A DNA stretch of 64,000 nucleotides, taken from contig NZ_FOHE01000004.1 in assembly GCF_900111445.1 (NCBI RefSeq), positions 62,001 to 126,000 on the forward strand, written 5' to 3'. The notes under the pieces were generated by a model, which worked only from the letters and a program-made list of their open reading frames with translations, was not told the DNA's origin and ran no database searches. Source of the DNA: Oceanobacillus limi. Lineage in GTDB: Bacteria > Bacillota > Bacilli > Bacillales > Amphibacillaceae. The position numbers were made by a program, and so were the translations under genes. This document shows, piece by piece, positions 50,996 to 60,633 of this stretch. Numbering within the stretch: position 1 is the first letter of the stretch; every line of letters starts with the position of its first letter.

Positions 50996-53900
50996 TTAGT
51001 CTTCTAAGTTTACCTTTAGAACCTTAGCTTTCACGTCAATCATTTCAAAGGTTTTTGAATTACTACCATTGGTAACAACTAAGGTTACCTCTTTATCTTT
51101 TAATATATCAACTTGTTTTTTATTCAGTAGTAATTTTCTAGGCTTTTTGGCATTGTAAATATTGATTACAACCTGAACACCATCTTCTAAAGCTTCTAAA
51201 TCTCTTGTGTGTACGGTAGCTGTTCCATTGTTTTTCTTCGGTTCTATTTCTACTACGGGTCTTTCTTCTTCACCAGGCACTTCATCCATAACAGCGATTC
51301 TACCTTCTGGACCATAAACGATTGGATTTGATTCAGAACTATTCAAACTACGAACAAAATCAACGGTTGCATCGATATCTTCTGGTCCCATAATTGGATT
51401 CTGACCAAGCTCTTTAATTGGCCCTTCAGAAGTTCCCATATAATTGTTTATAGTTAACGTATATACTGCCTCTTCATTGATAGGAGAACCATCTGGTAAA
51501 GTAATTTCGACAACCTCTTGAAGTTCCGGATTAAATGTATAATGGAATCCTGAGATACTATAGTCAGAACCGTAACTAGATAATTGATCATTTAATATAG
51601 GGTAAAGATCTGCACCTTTAATTTCAACACGCATAAGCGTATTTCCAAAGGGCTGAATGTTATATAATTCTCCCCATGTAATCGGCCCCTCTAACAATAC
51701 ATCTCTAATTCCACCACCGTTCATCATAGCGAAATCACTGTCCATTGCCCAGTTCATACCATCTGCAATTAAATTACCTAAACCATGATCAGAATCATTC
51801 GTATAACTTCCTGTTAAATCTTGAAAGTTATATCCAACCACTTCATTTATTATTGATGCAATTTCCTCTGCGTAAGTATCTAAAATGGTAGCTACTTTCT
51901 CATCTGGAGTATAATCTGCTTGGTTTACAAATTCTACTTCCGCTTCTTTTTCAAAAATGTCTCCTGTCGTACGATCAATTTTCAAATCTACATCTGCAAA
52001 TGCTTGACCATACTCTGCAGCTTGAACAATTAACTTATTATCCACAACCGCATCTACCACTTGATGATTATGAGCTGCAAAAATAACATCCACTGCATCA
52101 TCAACATCTCGAGCTAAGTTGGCTGCATCACCAGTTGCACTTTCTCCGGATTGACTTGCAGGCATGTGAGCCAAAACAATTATAGCTTCGACGCCCTGTG
52201 CTGTTAGTTGTGATGCTGCATCATTTACCGCTTCTACTTCATCAGTGAATGCTACATTTTCCAAGGAAGAAGGCATAACCATATTGACTGTTTCCTGCGT
52301 ATTTACACCTATAAAACCAATCTCCACTCCATCGACTTCCTCCACATGGAATGGAAGTAGGAAATTTTCACCTGTATCCTCTTGAATACAATTCGCACAA
52401 AGTACCGGGAAATTCATACCATCATAATCATCGGTCCCAAGGCCATCTGGATGCTCTCCACCGTTCACCATTCGTAGCAGTTCATCAAGCCCTTCATCAA
52501 ACTCGTGGTTCCCTACAGTACCTACATCAAATCCAATTTCCTCCATAATCTCTACTGTTGGTTCATCCTGTAGTAAGCCTGAGACTGGGGAGCTTCCACC
52601 AATCATATCGCCTGCATGTACGATGAGTGTGTTTTCATTTCCCATCTTACGTTCCTTTATTGCCGACGCCGTATAATCCATACGGCCATACCAATCACTA
52701 TTGCCGTCCCCATCAGGATCAAGAGTATATTCTTGATCAATTTTCCCATGCAGATCATTCATGCTTAATAGTTGTAATTCGAGAATATTCGGATCTGCAT
52801 TATCACCTCCATCTACAGGTGCATATCCATAAGACTCCGCTTCCTCTGCACTGGAGAAAAAGATCCGTTTTTCTACCGGTACATCTGCCCAATCTTGTGG
52901 TTCCACATACTCCAGTGTGTCCGAGTTCCCAACATAGCGTAATAATCCTTTTTGATCATCAAATGCTCGAAATACAAAAGGTAGTTCAAGTAATGGATTT
53001 TCCGAATTCCATATACCAAGCTCTGCGTCTTTTGCTTCTTTGACTGCGTTTTGATAATCTGGGTATACTTCTTCATCAATCGGAGCTATAAAATACGTAG
53101 AAGCATAACCTTGTGCCACCATTTCTAAATTAATATTTATATCATCGTCTTTTCGAATGACTTCTGCTAAAATCCTTCCATAATCATCTGTTGGTTCATC
53201 ACCTATTTTTAAATATATCTCATCACCTGGTTGCAATAACTCACGCATATAATCTGTTGCTAGATCTCCATAATACTTCTGATTAGCGTTAACCTCTTCT
53301 CTATCCGGATCATTATTATGTGCAGCATATGTTTCTGGTGTATCCATATTCAAAAACCGTACTCTTGTTTCTCCGAACACGGGATCAGCAACACGAATCG
53401 TATCACCATCCGTTATGCTTTCAACAGTGGTTTCATAAAAACCTTTGGCAGATGGAGGCGCTGGTTGTTCCGCTGCTAGTTCGATATCAGCCTGCTCCGT
53501 AGGAATTAACTGATAATCGTTATATTGACTTACAATTGCTGTTACATCATACCATCTATCTGAGTCTACTTGAGAAATATCTAGCGCATTTTCCATCACA
53601 CGTAAGGTCGTCCCATTAAACTCTTCATCTATAAAGGAAACGTTATATCCTCCACCAGCAGGAGTGTCAGGAATGTTATGAATATAACCGTTAACCTGAA
53701 CCAATTCACCTTCATAAGACTCAGCTACCTCAGAATCTTGTAAGTCTTCAAGTGTGATTTGTTGTGCTTCAGGTAATTCTTGACCCTTCTCCACTACTTC
53801 TATTGAATCTGGAATAATTTCTTTTAAACCATTATAGGAATCTAGTTCCCCTACAACTTGAACCAAATCACCTTTTTCTAGATTTGGTAGTTCTCCTTGC

Positions 53901-54682
53901 TCATAGGAAAAAAGGTTAATTCCTCCGGTGTCATCTTGAATATAGGTCGTAAATTGTGAGCCATTACTAATCGCTTCATTAGCTGCTGTTACAATTCCTT
54001 CCACTGTAACTATTGTTCCATCACTAAGCTCACGAGCATCGGCAATGTCAATCGTTTCACCTGGTTCACCTGGTTCTCCAGGATCATTAGGGTCCACGCC
54101 ATCCATTGTATGGCTTCCAAGATACGCAAATGTATCCTGAGCGTAGTCCGTCCACTCCATTTCCTCATACGTATTCTTCGGTGCAGTAACAGACGCATCT
54201 CTAACGAACGTCTTATCTTGTCCAAAGCTCTCTCGTTCACCGACTATTCCTATAACGTCTAATACTTGATCATTTTTTGCGAGTACGAATGCGTCATCTC
54301 CATTGAAGTTTATAAGTGCACCATTCGTCATGTCAGACACATCTATTATGGCTTGATCAGCACTTGGATGAGCCATCACAAGGACATCTCCATGCTCCAA
54401 TTCGCCAGACAGATTCAGGGTTTGCGTTGGTGTACTAGCCCCATTGCTATACAATTGTAGTTGATATGCTCCTAAATCTACTACTTGCCCGGTCCCATTA
54501 AAAATTTCAATTGCTTTATTATACGAGCTGCCTTCAATATACTCAGAGATAAACAAATCCTCAGCAAATTCTTCTTCGCTTTCCGCTGAGACTTTCATAG
54601 TAAATACCGATGAAAAGTTCATAAATACAAGCGCAAAAATAAGAAATAAGTAAAACCCTTTTTGAACAATTGAATTTTTCAT
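50996..54682 (-). CDS. yhcR: Secreted multi-domain nuclease and 5'-nucleotidase, YhcR-like
   Basis: A 1228-residue exported protein. Order of domains: signal peptide (1-38, ending KVSAES), lamin-tail domain (about 40-145), two OB-fold segments (about 170-280 and 290-375), a staphylococcal-nuclease domain (about 390-540; VRFLNMDTPET and YGRILAEV carry the catalytic Arg, Asp, Glu and Arg), a metallophosphatase domain (about 610-860; MNDLHG, GDMIGGSS, GNHEFDEG) and a 5'-nucleotidase C-terminal domain (about 885-1080), then a short beta domain. It would degrade extracellular DNA and RNA to nucleosides and phosphate. Unlike sortase-anchored relatives, no LPxTG-like signal or C-terminal helix is seen. 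GGAGGG precedes ATG 54682. Confidence 0.92.
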   Translation of the reverse strand: MKNSIVQKGFYLFLIFALVFMNFSSVFTMKVSAESEEEFAEDLFISEYIEGSSYNKAIEIFNGTGQVVDLGAYQLQLYSNGASTPTQTLNLSGELEHGDVLVMAHPSADQAIIDVSDMTNGALINFNGDDAFVLAKNDQVLDVIGIVGERESFGQDKTFVRDASVTAPKNTYEEMEWTDYAQDTFAYLGSHTMDGVDPNDPGEPGEPGETIDIADARELSDGTIVTVEGIVTAANEAISNGSQFTTYIQDDTGGINLFSYEQGELPNLEKGDLVQVVGELDSYNGLKEIIPDSIEVVEKGQELPEAQQITLEDLQDSEVAESYEGELVQVNGYIHNIPDTPAGGGYNVSFIDEEFNGTTLRVMENALDISQVDSDRWYDVTAIVSQYNDYQLIPTEQADIELAAEQPAPPSAKGFYETTVESITDGDTIRVADPVFGETRVRFLNMDTPETYAAHNNDPDREEVNANQKYYGDLATDYMRELLQPGDEIYLKIGDEPTDDYGRILAEVIRKDDDININLEMVAQGYASTYFIAPIDEEVYPDYQNAVKEAKDAELGIWNSENPLLELPFVFRAFDDQKGLLRYVGNSDTLEYVEPQDWADVPVEKRIFFSSAEEAESYGYAPVDGGDNADPNILELQLLSMNDLHGKIDQEYTLDPDGDGNSDWYGRMDYTASAIKERKMGNENTLIVHAGDMIGGSSPVSGLLQDEPTVEIMEEIGFDVGTVGNHEFDEGLDELLRMVNGGEHPDGLGTDDYDGMNFPVLCANCIQEDTGENFLLPFHVEEVDGVEIGFIGVNTQETVNMVMPSSLENVAFTDEVEAVNDAASQLTAQGVEAIIVLAHMPASQSGESATGDAANLARDVDDAVDVIFAAHNHQVVDAVVDNKLIVQAAEYGQAFADVDLKIDRTTGDIFEKEAEVEFVNQADYTPDEKVATILDTYAEEIASIINEVVGYNFQDLTGSYTNDSDHGLGNLIADGMNWAMDSDFAMMNGGGIRDVLLEGPITWGELYNIQPFGNTLMRVEIKGADLYPILNDQLSSYGSDYSISGFHYTFNPELQEVVEITLPDGSPINEEAVYTLTINNYMGTSEGPIKELGQNPIMGPEDIDATVDFVRSLNSSESNPIVYGPEGRIAVMDEVPGEEERPVVEIEPKKNNGTATVHTRDLEALEDGVQVVINIYNAKKPRKLLLNKKQVDILKDKEVTLVVTNGSNSKTFEMIDVKAKVLKVNLED

Positions 54683-54874
54683 TCGTACCCTCCATTTAAT
54701 ATAATATTGTGTTACATTATACGAATCTAACACACTATTAATATGGCATAGAACTTAGTAAGATACCATTAACTAATTGTAAAAATCCTAGAAACTCGGT
54801 CTATTTATCTACTATTTTTCATAAAACAGTTAATTTTTCCTATATGTTATTAGATGAGTTTAATTAGGATTGAG

Positions 54875-54904
54875 TTGATATAAACATAAGAGGTCTTATA
54901 TAAT
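54875..54904 (+). promoter_or_regulatory. Promoter of the tRNA-Ala gene
   Basis: TTGATA (54875-54880) and TATAAT (54899-54904) with 18 bases between, ending 17 bases before the tRNA. Confidence 0.75.
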
Positions 54905-54921
54905 AATATATAAGTATTTAG

Positions 54922-54994
54922 GGGGCATTAGCTCAGCTGGGAGAGCGTTTGTCTGGCAGACAAAAGGTCAGCGGTTCGAGCCCGCTATGCTCCA
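54922..54994 (+). tRNA. tRNA-Ala (anticodon GGC), CCA not encoded
   Basis: A 73-nt cloverleaf: acceptor GGGGCAT with ATGCTCC, D arm GCTC/GAGC, anticodon stem TTTGT/ACAAA with loop CTGGCAG (anticodon GGC), T arm AGCGG-TTCGAGC-CCGCT, discriminator A. The G3:U70 wobble pair, the alanine identity element, is present. The bases after the discriminator are TCA, so CCA must be added after transcription. It stands alone with its own promoter. Confidence 0.93.
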
Positions 54995-55090
54995 TCAAAC
55001 CAGCATTCACATTTGTAGGTTTATCAGGTTTGGATTGTTTGTTTGTGCAAAAACAAACCTTTACCCTACCCGATAATATAATTGATCAGA

Positions 55091-55506
55091 ATAACGGAAT
55101 GAGGATCCACATGACTTACAAACTGGTTCCTCATTCCGCTATTTGGCTAGAACTCCCCTTCTCAAGGGTTAAATTGGTTCCTCGTTCCTCTATTGGTGCA
55201 ATTAGTGCCTTCATTCCGCTTGATTTTAATACATAACGGAATGTCGATCATATAATCTTCAACTATCATGGTGTTTGAATGGAATAACGGAATGAGGTTC
55301 CACATGACTTATAAACTGGTTCCTCATTCCGCTATTCGGCCAGAACTCCCCTTCTCAAGGGTTAAATTGGTTCCTCGTTCCTCTATTGGTGCAATTAGCG
55401 CCTTCATTCTGCTTGATATCGGTAAATAGCGGAATGTCGATCATAATACCTGCAAATTATATGGTGTTTGAAGGGAATAGAGGAATGAGGATCCACATGA
55501 CTTACA
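55091..55506. repeat. 193-bp tandem repeats with GGAATGAGG palindromes
   Basis: Two adjacent full units of exactly 193 bp (55091-55283 and 55284-55476) are followed by a truncated third (55477-55506). Each unit starts with a stem: in unit 1 CGGAATGAGGA (55095-55105) pairs with TCCTCATTCCG (55128-55138); later CATTCCG (55212-55218) pairs with CGGAATG (55237-55243). Further GTTCCTCGTTCCTC blocks lie between. It occupies the gap between the tRNA and the nuclease-like gene, where I see no gene; the open frames are by-products. Confidence 0.92.
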
Positions 55507-55523
55507 TACCATTTCTGTATCAC

Positions 55524-56174
55524 TTACCGAGTATTAAGCTTATACGTTCTCGCTCGTTGTTTGCCACTTGCAACAACCAATATCTGTTGTTCTACCAATT
55601 GATGTAATATTTTTCGGGAATGACGATCACTGATTCTCAGATGTTTTGCGAGTTCCAGTGGGGTAATTGGCCGAAGCATTCGTCGCGAAAATCGTACCGT
55701 CTCTGCTTCTAACCAGGATAAATGAGAGGGGGCTTTTGTTGAAATAAAGTTACCGATAAAGGAGAGAATGAGTTGTTGACACTGTTTGGGTTCGTCTTTG
55801 ATGGATAAGTAAGCAATCGGAAGAAAAGTCCAGCCGTCTAAAGTTAGCAAAGAATGTCGCCAGCATAAATCTTTAAACCTTCTAACATCAAGATCTCGAG
55901 CATGAGGACCGTAACCTTGAATCTCTATTCCTCCTTTAGCATCTCTAGGCATATAGGCAAGATCAAGATAACGGTATCCGTTATTGAAGTCTCTTACTTC
56001 CCATTCTGGATATAAATAGTCAAAATTGCCAATGGTTGGATACCAAATAAGACGTAGAAATTCAACAGTTCCATGTCCTAATCCTTTCTCCAATATTTCT
56101 CTTCTGCGATGATTCTTCTCTTCATTAATATTTTTTTGAAGCCAATCGTTAAATGCTTCTTTAAATGGTTTCAC
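55524..56174 (-). CDS. Putative restriction-endonuclease-like protein with winged-helix C-terminus
   Basis: A 216-residue protein I cannot assign to a named family. The first two thirds are compatible with a PD-(D/E)XK-type fold: an acidic residue in RYLDLAYMP followed by KGGIEIQGYGPH, i.e. D...E-x-Q with a glutamine in place of lysine. The last 60 residues (ITPLELAKHLRISDRHSRKILHQLVEQQIL) are a winged helix-turn-helix. It is cytosolic, with no signal sequence. AAAGGATGTGG is upstream of the start. It ends only 18 bases from the 193-bp palindromic tandem repeats. The gap 56175-56426 upstream holds only the terminator of the GH65 operon. Confidence 0.55.
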   Translation of the reverse strand: MKPFKEAFNDWLQKNINEEKNHRRREILEKGLGHGTVEFLRLIWYPTIGNFDYLYPEWEVRDFNNGYRYLDLAYMPRDAKGGIEIQGYGPHARDLDVRRFKDLCWRHSLLTLDGWTFLPIAYLSIKDEPKQCQQLILSFIGNFISTKAPSHLSWLEAETVRFSRRMLRPITPLELAKHLRISDRHSRKILHQLVEQQILVVASGKQRARTYKLNTR

Positions 56175-56369
56175 AGTACCACATCCTTTATTAAATATTG
56201 ATTTAAAGAATAATGAACAAGGATTTTTTGTGAGTAGGAGGGGAGGAACAACAAAACGGTATTAGAGAAGGGAAAATTCTACCAATATAAGACACTGTTA
56301 TGGTAACTCACTGTTTAATAAATAGCAATAGTAAGCTTAGCGCGCTAATGCCATTACAAACTATTCCAA

Positions 56370-56401
56370 AATAAAAATGATACCCCCTAGTAGAAGGTAT
56401 C
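56370..56401 (-). terminator. Terminator of the carbohydrate operon
   Basis: On the minus strand TGATACC (56401-56395) pairs with GGTATCA (56384-56378), followed by TTTTTATTT. It lies 26 bases after the GH65 stop codon. Confidence 0.85.
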
Positions 56402-56426
56402 ACTTCTTATATCTCTAAATTTGAAT

Positions 56427-58700
56427 TTATACTTGAATAGCCATTTCTACTTCCTTACCTTTTTCTAAAACAACAGGCTTGCCATGATGCATTATCTCCA
56501 AGCTGTCGCCTTCTTCAATGGTATACGTGATGACTTCATTCTCCATCCGAACCTTAAGCAATCGACCTTGGTACTGCAAGTGAAATGCTAAGGAATTCCA
56601 CTGCTTAGGTAGTGTTGGTTGCAAAGATATCCCACTTTCTTTTACCCTTAAACCAGCAAATCCAAATACGATAGCTAACCAGGTTCCACCCATATTTGCC
56701 ATATGAAGCCCATCTTTCGTATTTCCATGTGTATTATCTAAATCCAATCTTGCTGTTTCATTAAAATATCGATATGCTTTGTCATCATAACCAAGCTTTG
56801 ATCCCATAATACTGAACACACAATACGACAGGGAAGAATCATGTGTGGTAATTTGCTCATAGTAATCATAGGAATTTTTAATTGTTTCTTCGTCTTGTTC
56901 ATCTTCTAAAAGAAAATGAGCAAGCACCGTATCTGCTTGTTTACACACTTGATAGCGGTACAATGTTAACGGATGATAATTAAGTAGCAACGGAAATTTA
57001 TCCTTAGGCGTATTTTCCAAATCCCAGCGTTCTTTTTTCAAGAAGCTATCATCCTGAGCGTTGATTTTCAGGTCTTCGTCGTATGGCAAGTACATATTTT
57101 CTCCAGCTTCCAGCCACTCATTGACTTCTTGTTCCGTTACATTAATTTTACTAGCCAACTCTTGTAACGATTCCGTCTCTTTTAACTGTTGATATACTTT
57201 CGCAGCCCATAATAAATTATGTTTAGCCATCGCATTCGTATAATAGTTATTGTTAACAATGCAGGTATACTCATCAGGACCTGTTACGTCATCAATTCGA
57301 AATTGTCCATCCAACATATGCCCAGTATCTACCCAGAGACGTGCTGTTTCGAATAGAACTTCGGCCATATACGTCTTGAGAAGATCCTCGTCCTTTGTTA
57401 CTAAATAATACTGGATAAAGCTGTATGCAATATCTGCACTGATATGATATTGTGCCGTACCTGCAGGGAAAAATGCCGAGCTTTCTCCGCCAGTAATCGT
57501 TCTCCAAGGGAATAACGCACCTTTCGTGTGCCCCATCTCTTTCGCTCGTTCTCTCGCACTATCTAGCACAGAATAACGATGCAACAATAAGTTTTTAGCT
57601 ATTTCAGGGTTAGTCATTAGGAATACAGGGAACATATAGATCTCGGTATCCCAGAAATAATGCCCTTCATATCCTTCGCCAGATAATCCTTTGGCTGCGA
57701 TATTACTAACCGAATCTTTACCAGCTGATTGCAATAAATGATATAGATTAAATCGAATTCCTTGTTGGAGCTCATCGTCCCCATCAATTTGAATATCAGA
57801 TTTACTCCAAAATGCATCCAAATAGCGCTTCTGTGCGTCCAACAGATCTTCAAACGTTTTGTTTTCCAATTCGTCCTGGATAGCTAATGCCTGTTCCACA
57901 ACCGTTTTCCCGTGTCTGAGTGTATCTGTGTATACATTAAACTTTGTGAAATCGATGACTCCATTCCCCTCACAAATATACACTTCTTTAACCCCTGTAT
58001 CTGTAACTTCGCTATCATATGAGTTGGTAGTAGAGACCCTAGTTGATGTCACACTAGCAACTTCTAGATTAGTTACATAGGTAGTATCCTTTACGACACT
58101 ATATGCCCCCTTCTTATCCACCTCACTCACTTTAAGACGTTTCGCATGACCTGAAGCTACACGTGGATCACTCTTATCAACAAAGTTGGAAACATCCCCT
58201 TCAAGCGTTGAAACGATCTTCACCTGTTCCACATTACTACCAGGTTCAATTCTCACATCAATAGCAAATAGTTCTTTCACTTCAAAAGAAACAACGCGTC
58301 TGAAGTGGAGCTTTAATTCCTTCCCTTTTGGAGACTTCCAATGAATAATCCGCTCTACAAAACCAGCATCAACATGTAAATTCCGTTCAAATGCAATAAT
58401 TTCTCCATCAAATAGGGAAAATAACTCATCATCAATGTAAATATGGATTCCTTGACCATCAATAATATTTACCAGCTTCTGTTGCGTTTCTGGAAAAGCA
58501 TGTAGCTTTTCCCCATAAGATATCTCCGTTTCATCATGGAACGCATTAATATACGTACCACGAATAGATTTATACCCATCATGATAACCTTCTTCAAAAT
58601 TACCACGCACTCCTAGATAACCATTTCCTAAGGAAAGCAAGCTTTCGTTTACTAATAGATTTTGATTATCCAACTCGGACTTCGTTAACTTCCACGTCAT
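56427..58700 (-). CDS. Glycoside hydrolase family 65 phosphorylase
   Basis: A 757-residue inverting disaccharide phosphorylase (maltose, trehalose, kojibiose or nigerose type). It has the N-terminal beta-sandwich (about 1-270) and (alpha/alpha)6 barrel. The general acid is E477 in DVTGPDEY, and the phosphate-binding and substrate segments HYFWDTEIYM, NNNYYTNAM, and TKDGLHMANMGGTW are present. With phosphate it releases beta-glucose 1-phosphate, which fits the beta-phosphoglucomutase gene 29 bases upstream. The specificity cannot be decided by eye. CCAGGAG precedes the ATG. It is the last gene of the operon. Confidence 0.93.
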   Translation of the reverse strand: MTWKLTKSELDNQNLLVNESLLSLGNGYLGVRGNFEEGYHDGYKSIRGTYINAFHDETEISYGEKLHAFPETQQKLVNIIDGQGIHIYIDDELFSLFDGEIIAFERNLHVDAGFVERIIHWKSPKGKELKLHFRRVVSFEVKELFAIDVRIEPGSNVEQVKIVSTLEGDVSNFVDKSDPRVASGHAKRLKVSEVDKKGAYSVVKDTTYVTNLEVASVTSTRVSTTNSYDSEVTDTGVKEVYICEGNGVIDFTKFNVYTDTLRHGKTVVEQALAIQDELENKTFEDLLDAQKRYLDAFWSKSDIQIDGDDELQQGIRFNLYHLLQSAGKDSVSNIAAKGLSGEGYEGHYFWDTEIYMFPVFLMTNPEIAKNLLLHRYSVLDSARERAKEMGHTKGALFPWRTITGGESSAFFPAGTAQYHISADIAYSFIQYYLVTKDEDLLKTYMAEVLFETARLWVDTGHMLDGQFRIDDVTGPDEYTCIVNNNYYTNAMAKHNLLWAAKVYQQLKETESLQELASKINVTEQEVNEWLEAGENMYLPYDEDLKINAQDDSFLKKERWDLENTPKDKFPLLLNYHPLTLYRYQVCKQADTVLAHFLLEDEQDEETIKNSYDYYEQITTHDSSLSYCVFSIMGSKLGYDDKAYRYFNETARLDLDNTHGNTKDGLHMANMGGTWLAIVFGFAGLRVKESGISLQPTLPKQWNSLAFHLQYQGRLLKVRMENEVITYTIEEGDSLEIMHHGKPVVLEKGKEVEMAIQV

Positions 58701-58729
58701 AATTAAACACTCCTGGCAGTCTATAATTC

Positions 58730-59410
58730 TTAAGGTTTTCCCTTCCAGCTTACATATTGTCTTACAATTTCTTCAAAATTTAATTTAGCTGTATCCTCTA
58801 CGATATAATCTGCGGCAGCTAAATGGTCTGATGAACCAACGCCAACGGAGAACATCCCCGCTTTATTAATCGCTTCTACTCCGGCTGCTGCATCTTCAAC
58901 CCCAATACAATCGGAGTATGCTATCCCTAGTGTATCTGCTGCAGTTGTAAATGTTTCTGGATCTGGCTTCCCTTTACTCACCTTTGCCGCATCCACAATA
59001 TAATTAAAGTAATTTGTTAGACCTAGCTTTTCTAGCACCATTGATGCATTTTTACTTGCAGAGCCAAGAGCAATTTTAATTCCACTACCCTGGATCTCTT
59101 TAAGTAAATTTTCGATACCCGGTAAGGTGTGTTCACCGTCAATTGAAGCGATAAGGTTTTTATAATATTCATTTTTATCATGAGCACGTTGTTCCTTATC
59201 TTCCTCGGTTAAGGATAAAGCAGGATTTAAAGCCAAAATTCGTTCTAGTGATTCCATACGACTAATACCTTTTAATTGCTCATTAAACTGTCGGTCAAAC
59301 GTAACACCAAGCTCCTCGGCTAGCTTTTTCCAAGCTAAATAATGAAACTCTGCTGTATCTGTAATAACTCCATCCAAATCAAAAATAAATAACTTCGGCG
59401 ATTGTGACAT
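58730..59410 (-). CDS. pgcM: Beta-phosphoglucomutase
   Basis: A 226-residue HAD-family enzyme that converts beta-glucose 1-phosphate to glucose 6-phosphate. The nucleophile and acid-base aspartates are D11 and D13 in FDLDGVITDT; other motifs are LGSASKNA, KGKPDPETF and GVEDAAAGVEA. The cap region with KGISRMESLERIL (about 47-60) is the beta-PGM type. It feeds glycolysis with the product of the GH65 enzyme. AAAGGAATAAGG precedes the ATG. A 166-base gap without a gene separates it from the FGE gene. Confidence 0.95.
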   Translation of the reverse strand: MSQSPKLFIFDLDGVITDTAEFHYLAWKKLAEELGVTFDRQFNEQLKGISRMESLERILALNPALSLTEEDKEQRAHDKNEYYKNLIASIDGEHTLPGIENLLKEIQGSGIKIALGSASKNASMVLEKLGLTNYFNYIVDAAKVSKGKPDPETFTTAADTLGIAYSDCIGVEDAAAGVEAINKAGMFSVGVGSSDHLAAADYIVEDTAKLNFEEIVRQYVSWKGKP

Positions 59411-59576
59411 AAACCTTATTCCTTTCTGAAAAAACTTGTTGTATTTTTATCCCGTATGTAACAGATAGCTAGATCCTCACCATAGAAAGTTCAAGTGATA
59501 AGGGACTGTACACAAAAATCCTATTGGTTCAACTAACAACTATTGGAAGAAGGCTCCTCCTGATTAAAGGGTCGCT

Positions 59577-60545
59577 TTAATCCATATCCATCACACAACG
59601 AAACCCAATGTTTCCAGATGAACTATCCGGTGTATTAGATGTCCTTGCCGCCACACGGTAGCGATTGCAATACGAATCCTGGCAAAGATAAGATCCACCT
59701 CTCATTACCCGGCTATCCCCATTCTTTGGACCTAAAGGGTTTGTCTTCTCACCGAGTACGTGAATATCTTTTTGGAACCAATCCGAACACCACTCCCAAA
59801 CATTTCCTGCCATATTATATAACCCATACCCGTTCACTGGAAATGATTTTGCTGAAGCTGTTCCTAAATAACCGTCCTCTTGTGTATTTTCATAAGGAAA
59901 CTTCCCTTGCCAGGTATTACAATAATGCTCACCATTTGGCATAAACTCGTTTCCCCAAGGATATTCCTTTTGTTCTAAACCACCGCGAGCAGCATATTCC
60001 CACTCTGCTTCCGTTGGGAGTCTTTTGCCTGCCCACTTACAAAATGCTTGGGCATCATTCCAGGAAACATGGACAACCGGGTGATCCATTCGGCTTTCTA
60101 TTGTCGAATCAAGTCCCTCTGGGTGTTTCCAGCTAGCCCCTTCTACCACCCACCACCAAGGAGTTTGTTGTACTTTTTGTCGAACAGTTCTTGCGGTTTT
60201 CGGATTAATTAACTGGTAGAAAACAAAGGACCAACCAAAACGTTCTGCTTCTGTTAGATAACCAGTGTCATCGATAAAAGTTTTAAATTCCTTATTTGTA
60301 ACGGTATGTGAATCCATGAAAAATGAGTTAACTTCTACCTCTCTAATAGGACCTTCACCATCATTAGGAAAGCCTTTTTTCGAATCCGTTCCCATCAAAA
60401 ACTTCCCACCAGTAATTCGGATCATTTTTTCTATATTTACCTGTTTATTGGAGGAATGGCTATGTATTTGCAGTTTCTCTAAGGAAGTATTCGTCTGGGA
60501 TGATCGGTTCACCCCACAACAATTCGAAGCTCCTCTGTCATTCAT
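59577..60545 (-). CDS. Formylglycine-generating enzyme (SUMF1/FGE family)
   Basis: A 322-residue aerobic, copper-dependent enzyme that oxidises the sulfatase active-site cysteine to formylglycine. The FGE core (about 41-320) starts IRITGGKFLMGTD; the catalytic pair is C288 and C293 in GGSYLCQDSYCNRYR, which is that of true FGEs rather than of EgtB-type relatives. GLYNMAGNVWEW and RTSNTPDSSSGNIGFR are also present. The first 40 residues carry CCGVNRSS (C9, C10). ATG 60545 follows GGAGG by 8 bases. It is directly downstream of the sulfatase it must mature. Confidence 0.93.
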   Translation of the reverse strand: MNDRGASNCCGVNRSSQTNTSLEKLQIHSHSSNKQVNIEKMIRITGGKFLMGTDSKKGFPNDGEGPIREVEVNSFFMDSHTVTNKEFKTFIDDTGYLTEAERFGWSFVFYQLINPKTARTVRQKVQQTPWWWVVEGASWKHPEGLDSTIESRMDHPVVHVSWNDAQAFCKWAGKRLPTEAEWEYAARGGLEQKEYPWGNEFMPNGEHYCNTWQGKFPYENTQEDGYLGTASAKSFPVNGYGLYNMAGNVWEWCSDWFQKDIHVLGEKTNPLGPKNGDSRVMRGGSYLCQDSYCNRYRVAARTSNTPDSSSGNIGFRCVMDMD

Positions 60546-60633
60546 TTTCCCTTCCTCCAATCATTTTATGTATCTGATGCAAGAAGCAAGCCAGTCACCT
60601 CACCCTTGTACCAGCCTGCTTTTTTCGATTTAA

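Noticed and set aside
52627-53043. 138-codon plus-strand frame inside the YhcR-like gene
   Set aside because: Antisense shadow of a well-supported gene; histidine/proline-rich composition without a start signal.
55091-55506. CRISPR array
   Set aside because: Units are 193 bp and directly adjacent without variable spacers; no cas genes are present.
54922-55506. tRNA-Ala as an integration site for a genomic island bounded by repeats
   Set aside because: No duplicate of the tRNA 3' end is seen downstream and no integrase is present.
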